From contig NC_054742.1 of NCBI RefSeq assembly GCF_018143015.1, positions 59,342,853 to 59,406,852 of the forward strand: 64,000 bases of DNA, given 5' to 3'. The notes below the pieces were generated by a model, which was not told the DNA's origin, searched no databases, and saw only the letters and a program-made list of their open reading frames with translations. Positions 52,341-62,629 of this stretch are shown here, one piece after another (the first letter of the stretch is position 1; the number at the start of each line of letters is the position of its first letter). Position numbers and translations under genes: made by a program. This stretch comes from Lytechinus variegatus. Taxonomy: Eukaryota > Echinodermata > Echinoidea > Temnopleuroida > Toxopneustidae.

Positions 52341-55300
52341 GTCGTGGTCTTCATGCCATGGAGTGGAACGTAGCTCTAGATTAACATTCAAAGATGAGGA
52401 AATGAGATACATGTAATACTGCATCATACGAATGCGAGTCCACCATATGATGAGAATGTAGGCCTACTTGCAGAGCCAGAGGTTTAACATGGATTTTATG
52501 CCTCTACATGTAGGTGAGGCATTAATTATCTTTATGCCAATTCAATGGCACACTACCAGTATTGAAGAATATTCTTGTCATCCTGTCTTGAGAAAAATGC
52601 ATGAGTCAATAGATCTAAAAATGCTGTGCCCAATGATGTGAACCACTATCTTGAGGCTAGCGGGTGGTTCTCACGACAAAGCCCCTTTCTCTTTGAACTC
52701 TGCTATATCATTCCTCTTTATTCTAATCTGAATTCCTCTCTGTTTTCCCTGTCTATTCTGGGTCTTTGTCGGAAGGATTGCCAAAAAGCAGCTGATGATT
52801 TTCAGATTATGAGAGCTGAGGGCATCATCTAATGTATATATAGTTTAGCTTCACTTTTATATCTTATCAATATTCTGGCCGGCATTCTGAAACCCAGTTT
52901 AGCCGAGGTCATGGACTAACTCTGTGCTAAAATTGTGGAAAGTGAAAATTTGTAAAAATTGTTGGGCATCCTATGTTTCTTATATCTACATGCTTTAATG
53001 GGGAATGACCACACTGGACCACACGGGTCGTGTGGTCCAGTGGTTAGAGCATTGGACTCATAATCGCAAGGTTGTGAGTTCGAATCCCAACTCTGCCATT
53101 GTCTCCACTTTGATAAAAAGGCCCAAGAGTGATATCTGTCGTCTATTACGTCAGCCACTATGACTGATTAACCTAGACGTAAAATGTTTCCAAGGTAACT
53201 GGTTCTATACCAGCTTGGCGTTTACCAGCAATAATTGCTGTCCTGCCGAGTTCCTACGGGAGTTACCACAAACAGAAACAGAAAGTATGTAAGTTATCAT
53301 TGTAAGACAATTTTGAATTTTTTGAATGAGACTTGAGGTGTTCAATTGATCTATGCTGATAGAGATTTGTGCCACCACAGATGTTATCCATAGTTAAACC
53401 ACAACTTTATTTAGATCAAAAGTTTAAATTCAACCAGAGTTCAGAATTTGGCCCTGGAGGCAGAATGACTTTAGTTTTCAATACTATGTTGTCTCAGTTG
53501 ATGAATAAAAACATCTACAAGTGAAAGATGAAATGAGCAATTTTTATTCATGCACATAGGAGGTTAAACAAAATTGTGATATATGTAAATATGTATGACA
53601 ATTTGCATGATGTAATTGAACCTTGGCTTATAAGTAATGAATTAATAAATTTGATTGGCATTGCTACTAGATACTTTATTGATCAACTCTCTTTTTTTCC
53701 CCTTTCTATTGAAGATAATGTTCTTACTTTGAGAAGACCATTCCTTCCCGAGGATGTAACAGAAGATCATACTTGATGTCAATGGCTGTATTCGTGAAGC
53801 AGCAGTGAAATGAGGATTACATTCCAGAGTAAGAGGTTTGATGTGACTTTATTGTATGTTTCCATATATTATCTTGTTCCAGAAATAGAGGTTATCCTGG
53901 GGCCCATCTTACAAAGAATTGCAATTGATCCAATCAATGGCAACTATGGAAAGCCAGCAAAGTCTACATATGAATGCATGTTTCTTCAAAAAAATTACTA
54001 GATATGAATGTATATCCATAAATTAATTGATTTCTTGACAATTTGGTGTGTTCTCCTTTGTTTACATTGGACATTGTGGAAATTTTTCTGTAGAAATAAT
54101 TATGACATTAATGGATTAACATAGAGTTACGATTGATTGGATCAATCGTAACAAGACAGGCATAGAAGTAGAATGAAATGTTTTTACTTCCATGTCCATT
54201 CCCATTGCCTTTTTACTGAAGTTTAAAAAAAAAGGGAAACACCAAAGACAAAGTAGAAATTAGACCAAGTGGGCTTTAGATGAATTGATAATTAGACCAA
54301 GTGGGACTTAAACCAAGTTTATTGTAGACCAAACAACAATTAAACTAGATGGGTTTTTCCCATTGATGTGGTGTTAGACATTGCACAATTAGTCTCTAGA
54401 CTACAACAATGCATTTATTTTGTAATAAACTGAAATTTACTTGAATTGATTATCTGAGAAACAGTCAAACTGCTTGTAGACCTAGTTAATATAAACTGTT
54501 TTTTATTTTTTTAAATTTTATTTATATATTTATTAAAATTCAATGCATAATCTATGATACACAATACAAATCTCTGATGAATATACACATTTTTTGCCCA
54601 TATGGTATTAGATTATCTGAAAAGACCAATTATTGTACATGAAGACCAAGTGAATTACCAATGTGGGAAGTAGACCACCTGCTTGTAGAACTAATTTATT
54701 CAAACCTTTTTTTTGCCCAATGATGTGAACCGCTATCTTGAGGCTAGCTGGTGATTCTAACGGGAAAGTTCCTTTCTGTCCTCCATCTTTAATCCTTCTT
54801 CCACTGTCTTGCCTCTCCACCTTCATTTTCTCGTCTTTGCTGAAAGAATCACTTTTGAGCAGCCGATGATCTTCAGATTATGAGAGCTGAGGGCATTGAA
54901 ATTTACTAGTAAGCATTCTTAAAACCAAATTGTATGCTTTAACCTGTTGGAGATCAGAATAACTTTGCTTTAACATGCTTTCCATAGGCTCCAGCAAATT
55001 CGGGTACGGTAGTTGTTTTGGGGGCAAAAAGAGACCTGGGCCCCGTCTTACAAAGAGTTGCGATTGATCCGATCAGCCACAACTATGGAAAGCCAGCTTA
55101 GTCAACATATGAAATACATGTGTGTTCAAAAAGAATTCTAGATATGATATGTATATTCATAACTTTTTTGATTTCTTGACAATTTAGTGTGTTCTTTGTT
55201 TGAAAAGGATGTTTTGCAAATTTACTGTAGAAAAAATTGACACTGATGGATTTCCATAGAGATATGATTGATGGATTAATCATAACTCTTAGTAAGACGG

Positions 55301-57386
55301 GGCCCTGGAATTTCAAATTTTGTGAATAATCCTGTTGCCAGTCATGTGTACAATATACTGTAAGTCATGAATGATCTTACGAAAATGCACATTTGTTATG
55401 TTTCGATGAATTGATTTGATTTACGTAACTTACGAATAGTGTTATTAAATTGTACCTAGGTGTCTGACATTTCATTATAAAACATACTTTCTTTAATTTT
55501 CTCTATTTTCACCCTTATACTTTTCTCCCTGTAGATTCTGGATAATCCAGACCAAATCCAGAAATGTCAAGGTAAATAATGTGAAACAGTCATTGTTTAT
55601 GCCATGCTTTACTTACATAGCTTCTTGATTGAATTTTACGTTTGGAGGATATTTATTTTGCTCCATCTATTAGTTCAGTTCAGTTCATTTTATTTCAAAT
55701 TCCATATAAAAATAACATTAAGAAAAATACATATATCTATACACAACAGAAAACAAAGATTAAACAATAATTTGGTATACATGGTATATACCTATAATGT
55801 TGACATATTGTAGTTTACAGGAATTAGGGGAAAGCCACAAAAAGCAAGATTGCTTGTCGAGCAGGCTACCCTAGAAGGAGGAAATAACTTATTGTTAATA
55901 TTGAAATAAAACCAGATATAAAAATAAAATTAACAGAACAATAGGACATTTGCTCCAGCGACATTTGATCCTACCGAAAATCCAAACGTAAACCAAAAAT
56001 AAACACTAATTCCAAACATAACCCTTACTTTAGTCCTTAACATTCTCACCTTCTGAATAAAAAAACCCTATAACGACCCTTTCCCTCACCTCATGTCTTC
56101 AGAGAAATTAGCAGAGGGGTAATTGCCACAGGGGCAAATGTTAAATGTTGTGTTACCATTTCTTAACTCTGAATACTTTCAGTATCGTGCTTTTAAAAAC
56201 ATTTTAAAAATGTTCATCATAATTAGAAGCAGCAGGTTTTAGCCAATGGCCATATCAAGAATACTGAAATCACATCTTCATGTACTTAACTTTTGTTTAG
56301 ACAAACTCTGTCGTGTTTTTATATTGTAAAAAATCATGTAGATTTCAGATTGCCCTGTGATGACAAAAGATGCCTTATTCTGAAACTGTGTGTGTAAACA
56401 GTCCAGCTGTCACCTTCCTGCATTCTAATACTTCTTCTCTTTCCCTTTTCTCACTTCTTTCAAACTCTATTCTTGTGACCTTTCTCTTATTCTCTCTGGA
56501 ATGTTTGCATTGTGGAACAGTTTGATGAAACTCAATGTCTGAGGGCAGAAATGGGATTGCTTTAATGAAAAGGTTTGGTAAAGAGTTCCACTGGCATGTG
56601 TTATAATACTGCAAATCATGGCATTTGATTGCCCGAGACTGAGACTTCATGAAATACATCCCAGTTTTCAAAATGTCAGAAATGATTATGATGTCCTGCA
56701 CTGTCGTTATTGTAGATATATGAGTCAGTAGTATGTTGAGAATTTATTTCAATCAATTCATGCAATTGTACGCTTGTTTGATTTAAAAGAGGCCACATTA
56801 AATCTTGAACTAATGGGTAGAAGAAAGATGAACTATTGAAAGTAAGATGCAATAAAAATCTTGAAACTAAGGACTTAGACTATGCTGTTGGCTTAGTCTT
56901 ATGGGACATTTCAGGAAAATATTTACAATCTATTGCATATTTCCATTGGAAGGTTACAATTGATGGATCAATTTTAACTTGAGTAAATCAATTGGTACTT
57001 ATTGTTCAAAAAAAGCTGACTGGTAATTAAATGCAAATTGCAATTAATTGCAAGACATGATTGATATTTGTAACCAAAATTAACTTGGTATTAATTGCAA
57101 TTCTCGTGCAATGCCCCATGAGACTGTAATTGTACGAGTTGTGCAATGATTAAGCAACTATATACTGTAACTTGTATTTGATTTTGATCACTAACATTAC
57201 TTTTATTATTTCTGTACTTCCTGTTTTAAGGTTGCACTATTTCTGGTTCAGGAGGAAAGGGCTTATTCAAATTTGGAGAAGTGCAGTTGGACTCAAAATC
57301 AAAGAGAAGATCTTGCTTCAGATGTTGCACATCTTTGGAATTCTCTTCCAAACCAACTTTGTAATTGTAACAACTTAGAAACCTGA
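52341..57386 (+). CDS. possible 3' end of an unrecognised gene (three exons)
   Basis: Three segments have convincing acceptors and consistent phases: 52341-52412 (after CTTCCTCTCTTATTCAG), 55535-55571 (37 bases, after ACTTTTCTCCCTGTAG, donor GTAAAT) and 57231-57386 (after CTTCCTGTTTTAAG, ending TGA). Read together they give ...RSSRLTFKDEEMRY, FWIIQTKSRNVK, VALFLVQEERAYSNLEKC, WTQNQREDLASDVAHLWN..., about 87 residues. The first donor (GTAATA) is weak. The last two segments are also open in a second frame (ILDNPDQIQKCQ..., ending at 57364). I do not recognise the protein and see no upstream exons. It may be chance. Confidence 0.3.
52628..52846 (+). repeat. 220-bp dispersed unit, copy 2
   Basis: Same start and end words as copy 1; GGAAGGATTGCCAAAAAGCA is shared. 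Confidence 0.8.
52877..53455. mobile_element. GGCCGGCATTCTGAA MITE containing a SINE
   Basis: GGCCGGCATTCTGAAACCCA at the left and GAGTTCAGAATTTGGCCC at the right are inverted. ATAGTTAAACCACAACTTTA matches 14548-14568 of the related element. The SINE at 53025-53290 sits inside. Confidence 0.7.
53025..53290 (+). mobile_element. tRNA-derived SINE with tRNA-Met-like head
   Basis: GTGGTCCAGTGGTTAGAGC (A box), GGACTCATAATCGCAAGG (anticodon-arm-like, CAT), GTGAGTTCGAATCCCA (B box), then GACGTAAAATGTTTCCAAGG, TACCAGCTTGGCGTTTACC and a CAAACAGAAACAGAAAG tail. The T stem is mispaired and there is no 3' acceptor strand, so it is not a functional tRNA. Confidence 0.85.
53899..54162. mobile_element. MITE with GGGGCCCRTCTTACAAAG termini, copy 1
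   Basis: GGGGCCCATCTTACAAAGAA on the left; ATCAATCGTAACAAGACAGG on the right. Interior GATTTCTTGACAATTTGGTG is shared with copy 2 at 55038-55305. Confidence 0.75.
54260..54690. repeat. AGACCAAGTGG word-repeat element, copy 3
   Basis: ATTAGACCAAGTGGG occurs twice, with AAACCAAG, TAGACCAAACAAC, GTAGACCTAG, AAGACCAAGTG and TAGACCACCTG words at irregular spacing. Same family as 137-600 and 9230-9650. Confidence 0.5.
54715..54902 (+). repeat. 220-bp dispersed unit, copy 3
   Basis: GCCCAATGATGTGAACCGC start; more diverged middle; GATCTTCAGATTATGAGAGC end. Confidence 0.75.
55038..55305. mobile_element. MITE with GGGCCCCGTCTTACAAAG termini, copy 2
   Basis: GGGCCCCGTCTTACAAAGAG and CTCTTAGTAAGACGGGGCCC are nearly perfect inverted ends, with GTTGCGATTGATCCGATCA / TGATTGATGGATTAATCATA further in. 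Confidence 0.85.
55672..55870 (-). repeat. possible LINE/SINE 3' end with ACTGA tail
   Basis: On the minus strand this reads ...GGAATTTGAAATAAAATGA followed by (ACTGA)n, a pentamer-type tail like those of some non-LTR elements. The body (AGCAATCTTGCTTTTTGTGG) is not identified. Confidence 0.35.
55871..56900. other. intergenic or intronic, nothing firm
   Basis: Includes a fragment with GGACATTTGCTCCAGCGACA ... GGGGCAAATGTT near 55945-56140 that looks like inverted-repeat transposon ends. A 108-codon minus-strand frame (56375-56701) has no recognisable domain. Confidence 0.4.
56903..57117. mobile_element. decayed GGTGTTGCAAGAAA MITE
   Basis: GGGACATTTCAGGAAAATATT (left; words GGGACATTTCAGG, AAAATATT) and AATTCTCGTGCAATGCCCC (right) match the ends of 40920-41142 with losses. 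Confidence 0.55.
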
Positions 57387-57678
57387 AACATGGACCTATC
57401 TGTCCTAGTAACTGTTTGAATAGCACTTCTTCAGCTTCCTACAGATAAATAGCACAATACATTTGCTGTTTATCATTGTGATAATGGTAATAGTATATTT
57501 ATAAGATATATATTTTGCCTATCACACTGAAACTAAATTTGCGGGTATAGAGTACTGAAGTGACATGAATTTTCCAAATTTGCATTTCAGCATTTTTGAT
57601 ACCATGTTTTGGTAGAGCATGATGAAATACCACCACTACCAAATTTGGTGCGAATTGGTCCATGGGGGCCTGAGATAT

Positions 57679-58765
57679 TGTGATGTGACAAGCACAATAA
57701 AAGATACGTCTTGACTCCAAGAGATACGGTTGCAGAGTGACTTTATTAAGGTGCCAATTGGCTAGCACAAATGTTTCACATCTCAACAGTAGATGGCGCA
57801 ATACAAGTATCCAGTATACGTACATCCCCCTTCCCTTGGTTTAAAAGACAGTGTTACAATATATCAACGTATTAGGAAAGCGATTTATAAGCACAAGAAC
57901 ACAGTTGATATAAACCTTGCTTTGTTTGTATAGGAAACATAAACAATATTTCACTTGAAAATTGTTATTATGCAGTAACATTTGTTGCCCTTTTTACCAA
58001 TAACTTTAAAGAATTATGGTCCTAATTCGTTTATCTATTTATTTATAATTTATCCATATAATATTTGAAGATACAGCTCTATTAGTTGCTGCTGTCAAAT
58101 ATGATACTTTTAAATGGTATACACATGCTACTAATAAATTGTTAAGCAAGTTACATGAACACAAAATATCATACATATGCATTAGGCTGGTTCCAAAAGG
58201 AGGGAAAAAGAGAGAGATTGAGAATGTGTGTATGTAGAGAGATTCGGATATCTCGCCTGTTCCTCCGAAACTCGCCACGTGGTGAGTTGATGAGGTGGCT
58301 CCTTGGTGACTCATGAGCATCAATAACGCGACCCTGGATCCACTCGCTTGGGCGCGCCTTAAATCATACTAGCTGGTCTGGCTCGAGATTTGGGAGGCCT
58401 TTGTTTCTCGATTTGGTATCGTGATGCATCGCTTGTTTACGCTGTCTTTCGGACAGCATCTGTCCTGCCGGAGGGACCGTGTGCGGCTATAGCAGCTCGA
58501 TGGGACATGGGAGCTTGCTTTGCAATAGCCGACTGTTTAACAGCTGTGCAGGAGCATGACCATCAGTCCCATCGATGGGCGTGTTCCTATACTCAAGTAT
58601 GGAGTAGAATGGGTCTTGTTTGCCTAGCTTTGCCTTTTTCATGAGGTTCTTAATCATCTGAATGGTTCTTTCCGCTTGGCCATTGCTTTGCAGGTACATA
58701 GGACTGGATGTTATATGGGTAAATTCCCACTGGCGTTCAAACTCTTTGAATTCTGAGCAATTCTG
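57679..58765 (-). mobile_element. Gypsy-type LTR retrotransposon fossil, 3' part
   Basis: A minus-strand fragment. One 146-bp LTR lies at 57679-57824, starting TG and ending CA, with an AATAAA signal inside. It is preceded in element orientation by a polypurine tract (complement at 57825-57840). The body includes an integrase segment around 58487-58765 with SNGQAERTIQMIKNLM and EYRNTPIDG, typical of Ty3/Gypsy integrases. The 5' half and the other LTR are absent. It is broken and looks old. The LTR edge is supported because the flanking repeat's homology stops exactly there. Confidence 0.8.
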
Positions 58766-58882
58766 AGCATATATATATTAACATATTGAGTTCTCTTGAT
58801 CTCTTTTTTGCCACTACAGACTTTTTATTCAAGTTCTTAGCTTTTTTGGCTTCTTTAGCAGTTTGTATTTCATCAAGTTCAT

Positions 58883-59957
58883 TTTTGTCTCACCTGCATA
58901 GCAGAGTGAGACTATAGGCGCCGCTTTTCCGACGGCGGCGGCTGCGTCAACATCAAATCTTAACCTGAGGTTAAGTTTTTGAAATGACATCATAACTTAG
59001 AAATTATATGGACCTAGTTCATGAAACTTGGCCATAAGGTTAATCAAGTATTACTGAACATCCTATTAGAGTTTCATGTCACATGACCAAGGTCAAAGGT
59101 CATTTAGGGTCAATGAACTTAGACCATGTTGGAGGAATCAATATCAAAATCTTAACCTGAGGTTAAGTTTTTGAAATGTCATCATAACTTAGAAAATATA
59201 TGGACCTAGTTCATGAAACTTGGACATAAGGTTAATCAAGTATCACTGAACATCCTGCATGAGTTTCACATCACATATTTAGGGTCAATGAACTTTGGCC
59301 GAATTGGGGGTATCTGTTGAATTCCCATCATAACTTTGAATATTTATGGATTTGATTCATGAAACTTGGACATAATAGTAATCAAGCATCACTGAACATT
59401 TTGTGCAAGTTTCAGGTCTCATGATTAAGGTCAAAGGTCATTTAGGGTCAATGAACTTTGGCCGAATCGGGGGTATCTGTTGAATTACCATCATAACTTT
59501 GAAAGTTTATTGGTCTAGTTCTTTAAACTTGGACATTAGAGTAATCAAGTATCACTGAACATCCTGTGCGCATTTCAGGTCACATGACCAAGGTCAAAGG
59601 TCAATGAACTTTGGCTGAATTGGGTGTATCTGTTGAATTACCATCATAACTTTAAAATTTTATGAATCTGATTCATGAAACTTGTACATAAGAGTAATCA
59701 AGTATCACTAAACATCCTGTGCGAGTTTCAGGTCACATGATAGATGTCAAAGGTCATGTAAGGTCAATGAACTTTGGCCATGTTGGGGTTTTTTGTTGAA
59801 TAACCATCATATCTCTGTAAGTTTATTGGTCTAGTTCATAAAAAGTGGACATAAGAGTAACCATGTATCACTGAACATCTTGTGCGAGTTAGAGTAGTTT
59901 TCAAAGTCAGCACTGCTGCTATATTGAACTGCGTGATGCAGGTGAGACGGCCAGAGG
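58883..59957. mobile_element. tandem-repeat element with GTCTCACCTGC ends, copy 2 (inverted)
   Basis: TTTTTGTCTCACCTGCAT on the left, TAGGCGCCGCTTTTCCGACG and a short (GGC)n, about five ~160-bp units (TTGAATTACCATCATAACTT, CATGACCAAGGTCAAAGGTC), then GCAGGTGAGACGGCCAGAGG + CATTCCACTT. It is the reverse of copy 1 at 30836-32120 and lies inside the hAT-like pseudogene. Confidence 0.82.
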
Positions 59958-60345
59958 CATTCCACTTTTTGTACCTTTTGTACGCAGTCTTCATGTTTTT
60001 CACCAAGGCTTGTGGAACAGGGTCATAGGTGACATCCTTTCTATTGAAATACTGCTTAGCAGACTGATTCCCAGCCTGCAATATGTATTTGACTGTCTGT
60101 ATCGCTGAGAATGTGCAGATTTTGATGCTAGACGTTTGTGCTGTTATTACATTGCCCATAATGCTGAAGGAACTTTCCACAGCAGGACCATGGAAACATC
60201 CCAACACTGCTTGGACACATTTCCAAATTGTTGGGTATTTCTCCCTGTTCAGTCTCCACCGGTCATCAATTTTTGTGTCTGCTGTTACATTTGGAAGCTT
60301 TGAATTAGAATTGTAGTGCTGAACCTCCAATTCATATGCTTCCAG

Positions 60346-60516
60346 GGGGGCGTTTCATAAAGCTGTTCGTAAGTTAAGAGCGACTTTAAGAACGACTGAT
60401 GATCCTTTCTTACGCGCTAAACCATTGCCAATTCAATATACCACTTACCGCAAGAAGGGATCACCAGTCGTTCTTAAAGTCGCTCTTAACTTACAAACAG
60501 CTTTATGAAACACCCA
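60346..60516. mobile_element. MITE with GTTTCATAAAGCTGTTCGTAA ends, nested
   Basis: GGCGTTTCATAAAGCTGTTC on the left and AGCTTTATGAAACACCCA on the right. AAGAGCGACTTTAAGAACGA pairs with TCGTTCTTAAAGTCGCTCTT. It splits the transposase pseudogene. Confidence 0.85.
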
Positions 60517-61140
60517 CCTGTTCATCCTCTCCCAAGACTGTGGGCAAGTGCCTTGGCAGTACTTTCATGTATCGTGCTTGGGTATGACCTCTGACAAGGG
60601 GGTCCAGCGCTGACACGCATCAAAACCTTGTTTGTTAAAGGCAGTTTCTGTTGCAAGCATTTCGCCATTGCGATGTAGGCTTTCTGGGCTTGAGTGAGAA
60701 AGTCTTTCCTATCCTCTTTCTTCACATGTTTTGAAAGTATTGTTTCTGCCTTTGTACCAATGAACATGTCCTGCAGATTGAGAAAATTTGCTTCACTGGC
60801 AACATCTACTTTTTTCAGCTGGCTGTCACTCATGAGTGCTTCTGGTTTCAAGTAGCATGCCAAGAATGACTTTGTTAGGTCAACAACCTCATCATGTAGC
60901 TTATGTATTTGTGTTTCCTTCTTTTGGAACACAAGTACATACTTCTTCAGAAGTGGTAAGGTGCTGCAATAGAACTCCAGTAGTATGTTTGTGTATGTGC
61001 GTTTAACAAATAGCTTGGCATTAATCCGTTCCTTTCATGCAGCTCCTTTGGTCAGATTTTTGCACCTGAGATTGCGCTGTATGTCTCTAATGGCATCCCT
61101 GGCCTCTTGCTCTAGAGCTCTTCTCATGTAAATTTCACCA

Positions 61141-61740
61141 CATACATGTGAGTGATGTGTCCGATCACTTGTTGGCAGAAACGCATAGTAGAAGAGAGTT
61201 AAAGCATCAAGCTTCGCGGGCCGGAGTTCCCTGGGTTATCCCACTGAGCTGGAAATACGCGCCTGTAAGCATGAATTGAATGCAGCCATCCACTGCAACG
61301 CGCGCACGGTCTGGTGGGTAATACAAAATGGCAGCGCCTATGATCAATACCGACCGTGTGCGATAAACTTCAAATAGCCGTCGAAGAATCAAGTTTTCGA
61401 ATGCATGACGGCAATTTTCATAAAAAGTAACGACAGCAAGTTGCCAGAACTTATAACTTTGTGTTAATTTCGGCGCAATGTTCCCTTCATTTTCTAGCAA
61501 TTTTTGCGAACAAGGCATTGAAAATAGACACCCTAACCCCCCTTAATTTTATACCGGATTTACATCGATCTCAGAGACCACCTATGTTGGTGAAAAAATA
61601 TCGGGAACCCAATAAATATCGGGAGAATATCAGGCCTGGCCTCATTGAAGTCAATGTATTGTTGGCATGGTTCCTAACTTTTAGAACCAACCCAATACTA
61701 GTAATACGCTGACTTCAATGGGGCGAATTATGTATTCATG
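61141..61740. other. intergenic, small hairpin near right end
   Basis: Moderately GC-rich 61200-61400 without a recognised gene. CATTGAAGTCAATGTATTG near 61644 is loosely mirrored by AATACGCTGACTTCAATG near 61701, probably a decayed fold-back. Confidence 0.45.
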
Positions 61741-61885
61741 AGGTCATATCTCAGGCCCCCATATACAGATTCGAATCGAATTTTGGTAGTGGAGGTATTT
61801 CATCATGCTCTACCAAAATATGGTCTAAAGAATGCTGAAAAAAAAAATATTTTATGACGTCATCACTTCTGTACTCTATTAGTAT

Positions 61886-62450
61886 TGTAAAGTACCCTTT
61901 ATTCAGATGAATACAGACAAACTTTCAATTGTTAGTGAAGAGAGAATGTAAGTGTACATGTAAAATTTTAAGGTTCCAAGTTCTTGCAGCAATAAAGTTC
62001 CTAAACTCAACAATTATGAATATTTTGTCATTGTATTTGTTTTAATGGGAGATTATTATACTTCAAAGGTTTCATGAGGTGCCCACAAGTTACAACTATG
62101 GTAATTTTCCATTATTGCAACTATCATGGTAATAGGAATCAGCAGCCAATTACAATCAACAGTCCATGATAGTTACAATAATTTTCAAGTTACGATAGTT
62201 GCTAATGCATGAGATTGAGGAAAGGAATTTATACTGTACACCCTGCAAACGTCGACCTCCTTTAAGTCATATAATCGCCAAACTGGGCATTATTTTAGAC
62301 CAGAATATATAAAACATATGTTGATATCACCATAGATTTCTGTGGATCCAAGAGATTTGACTTTGGCAGTCACCTGTATGTTTCATTCATTTCATTTATT
62401 TTCCATTAAATACTCAAAACAAATACAATTTTCAATCATAATTGTATCCT
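61886..62450. other. nothing recognised
   Basis: AT-rich sequence; ATGATAGTTACAATAATT words recur near 62100-62200 in both orientations (weak fold-back). Confidence 0.4.
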
Positions 62451-62452
62451 GG

Positions 62453-62622
62453 TGGGTGTTTCATGAAGCTGTTCGTAAAGTTAGGCACAACTTTACGTAC
62501 CACTGGTGACCTTTCTTGTGCCACACGATATATACCTATGTAGCTTTCTTAGCACCTGAGATCATGTTTCAGTTGTGCGTAAAGTCGTTCGTAACTTTAA
62601 AAACAGCTTTATGAAACACCCA
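62453..62622. mobile_element. MITE with TGGGTGTTTCATGAAGCTG ends
   Basis: Inverted ends TGGGTGTTTCATGAAGCTG and GCTTTATGAAACACCCA, flanked by CCTGG on both sides (62448-62452, 62623-62627). Inner arms GTTCGTAAAGTTAGGCACAA / TTGTGCGTAAAGTCGTTCGT. Same family as 60346-60516. Confidence 0.85.
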
Positions 62623-62629
62623 CCTGGAA

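Larger units (their letters stand above)
58766..61140 (-). pseudogene. decayed hAT-like transposase gene, interrupted twice
   Basis: Minus-strand coding fragments. At about 61140-60525: YMRRALEQEARDAIRDIQ, LKKYVLVFQKKETQIHKL, DEVVDLTKSFLACYLKPE and AYIAMAKCLQQKLPL. At about 60345-59960: IWKCVQAVLGCFHGPAVE, SSFSIMGNVIT (hAT dimerisation-type motif) and YFNRKDVTYDPVPQALV. At about 58880-58766: a lysine-rich tail, EAKKAKNLNKKS and AKKRSREL. A MITE (60346-60516) and the tandem-repeat element (58883-59957) are inserted in it. It also has an in-frame TGA near 61036 and a frame change near 60535, so it is inactive. A host-domesticated relative is a less likely alternative. Confidence 0.75.
57520..61885. 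repeat. inverted repeat pair bounding a composite region
   Basis: 57520-57678 and 61745-61885 are inverted copies, sharing TTTTGGTAGAGCATGATGAA + ATACC, CACTACCAAA, TGGGGGCCTGAGATAT and TAGAGTACTGAAGTGA / TAGAGTACAGAAGTGA. The region between holds the LTR fragment and the decayed transposase. Either these are ends of one larger element or two insertions of the same repeat. Confidence 0.65.

Noticed and set aside
53025-53098. Apparent tRNA-Met gene (CTCATAA anticodon loop, A and B boxes)
   Set aside because: T stem is mispaired, no pairing acceptor strand, and it is followed by a SINE body and tail; called a SINE.
56375-56701. 108-codon minus-strand frame with a charged C-terminal part
   Set aside because: No homology recognised, no splice or promoter context; possible but unsupported.
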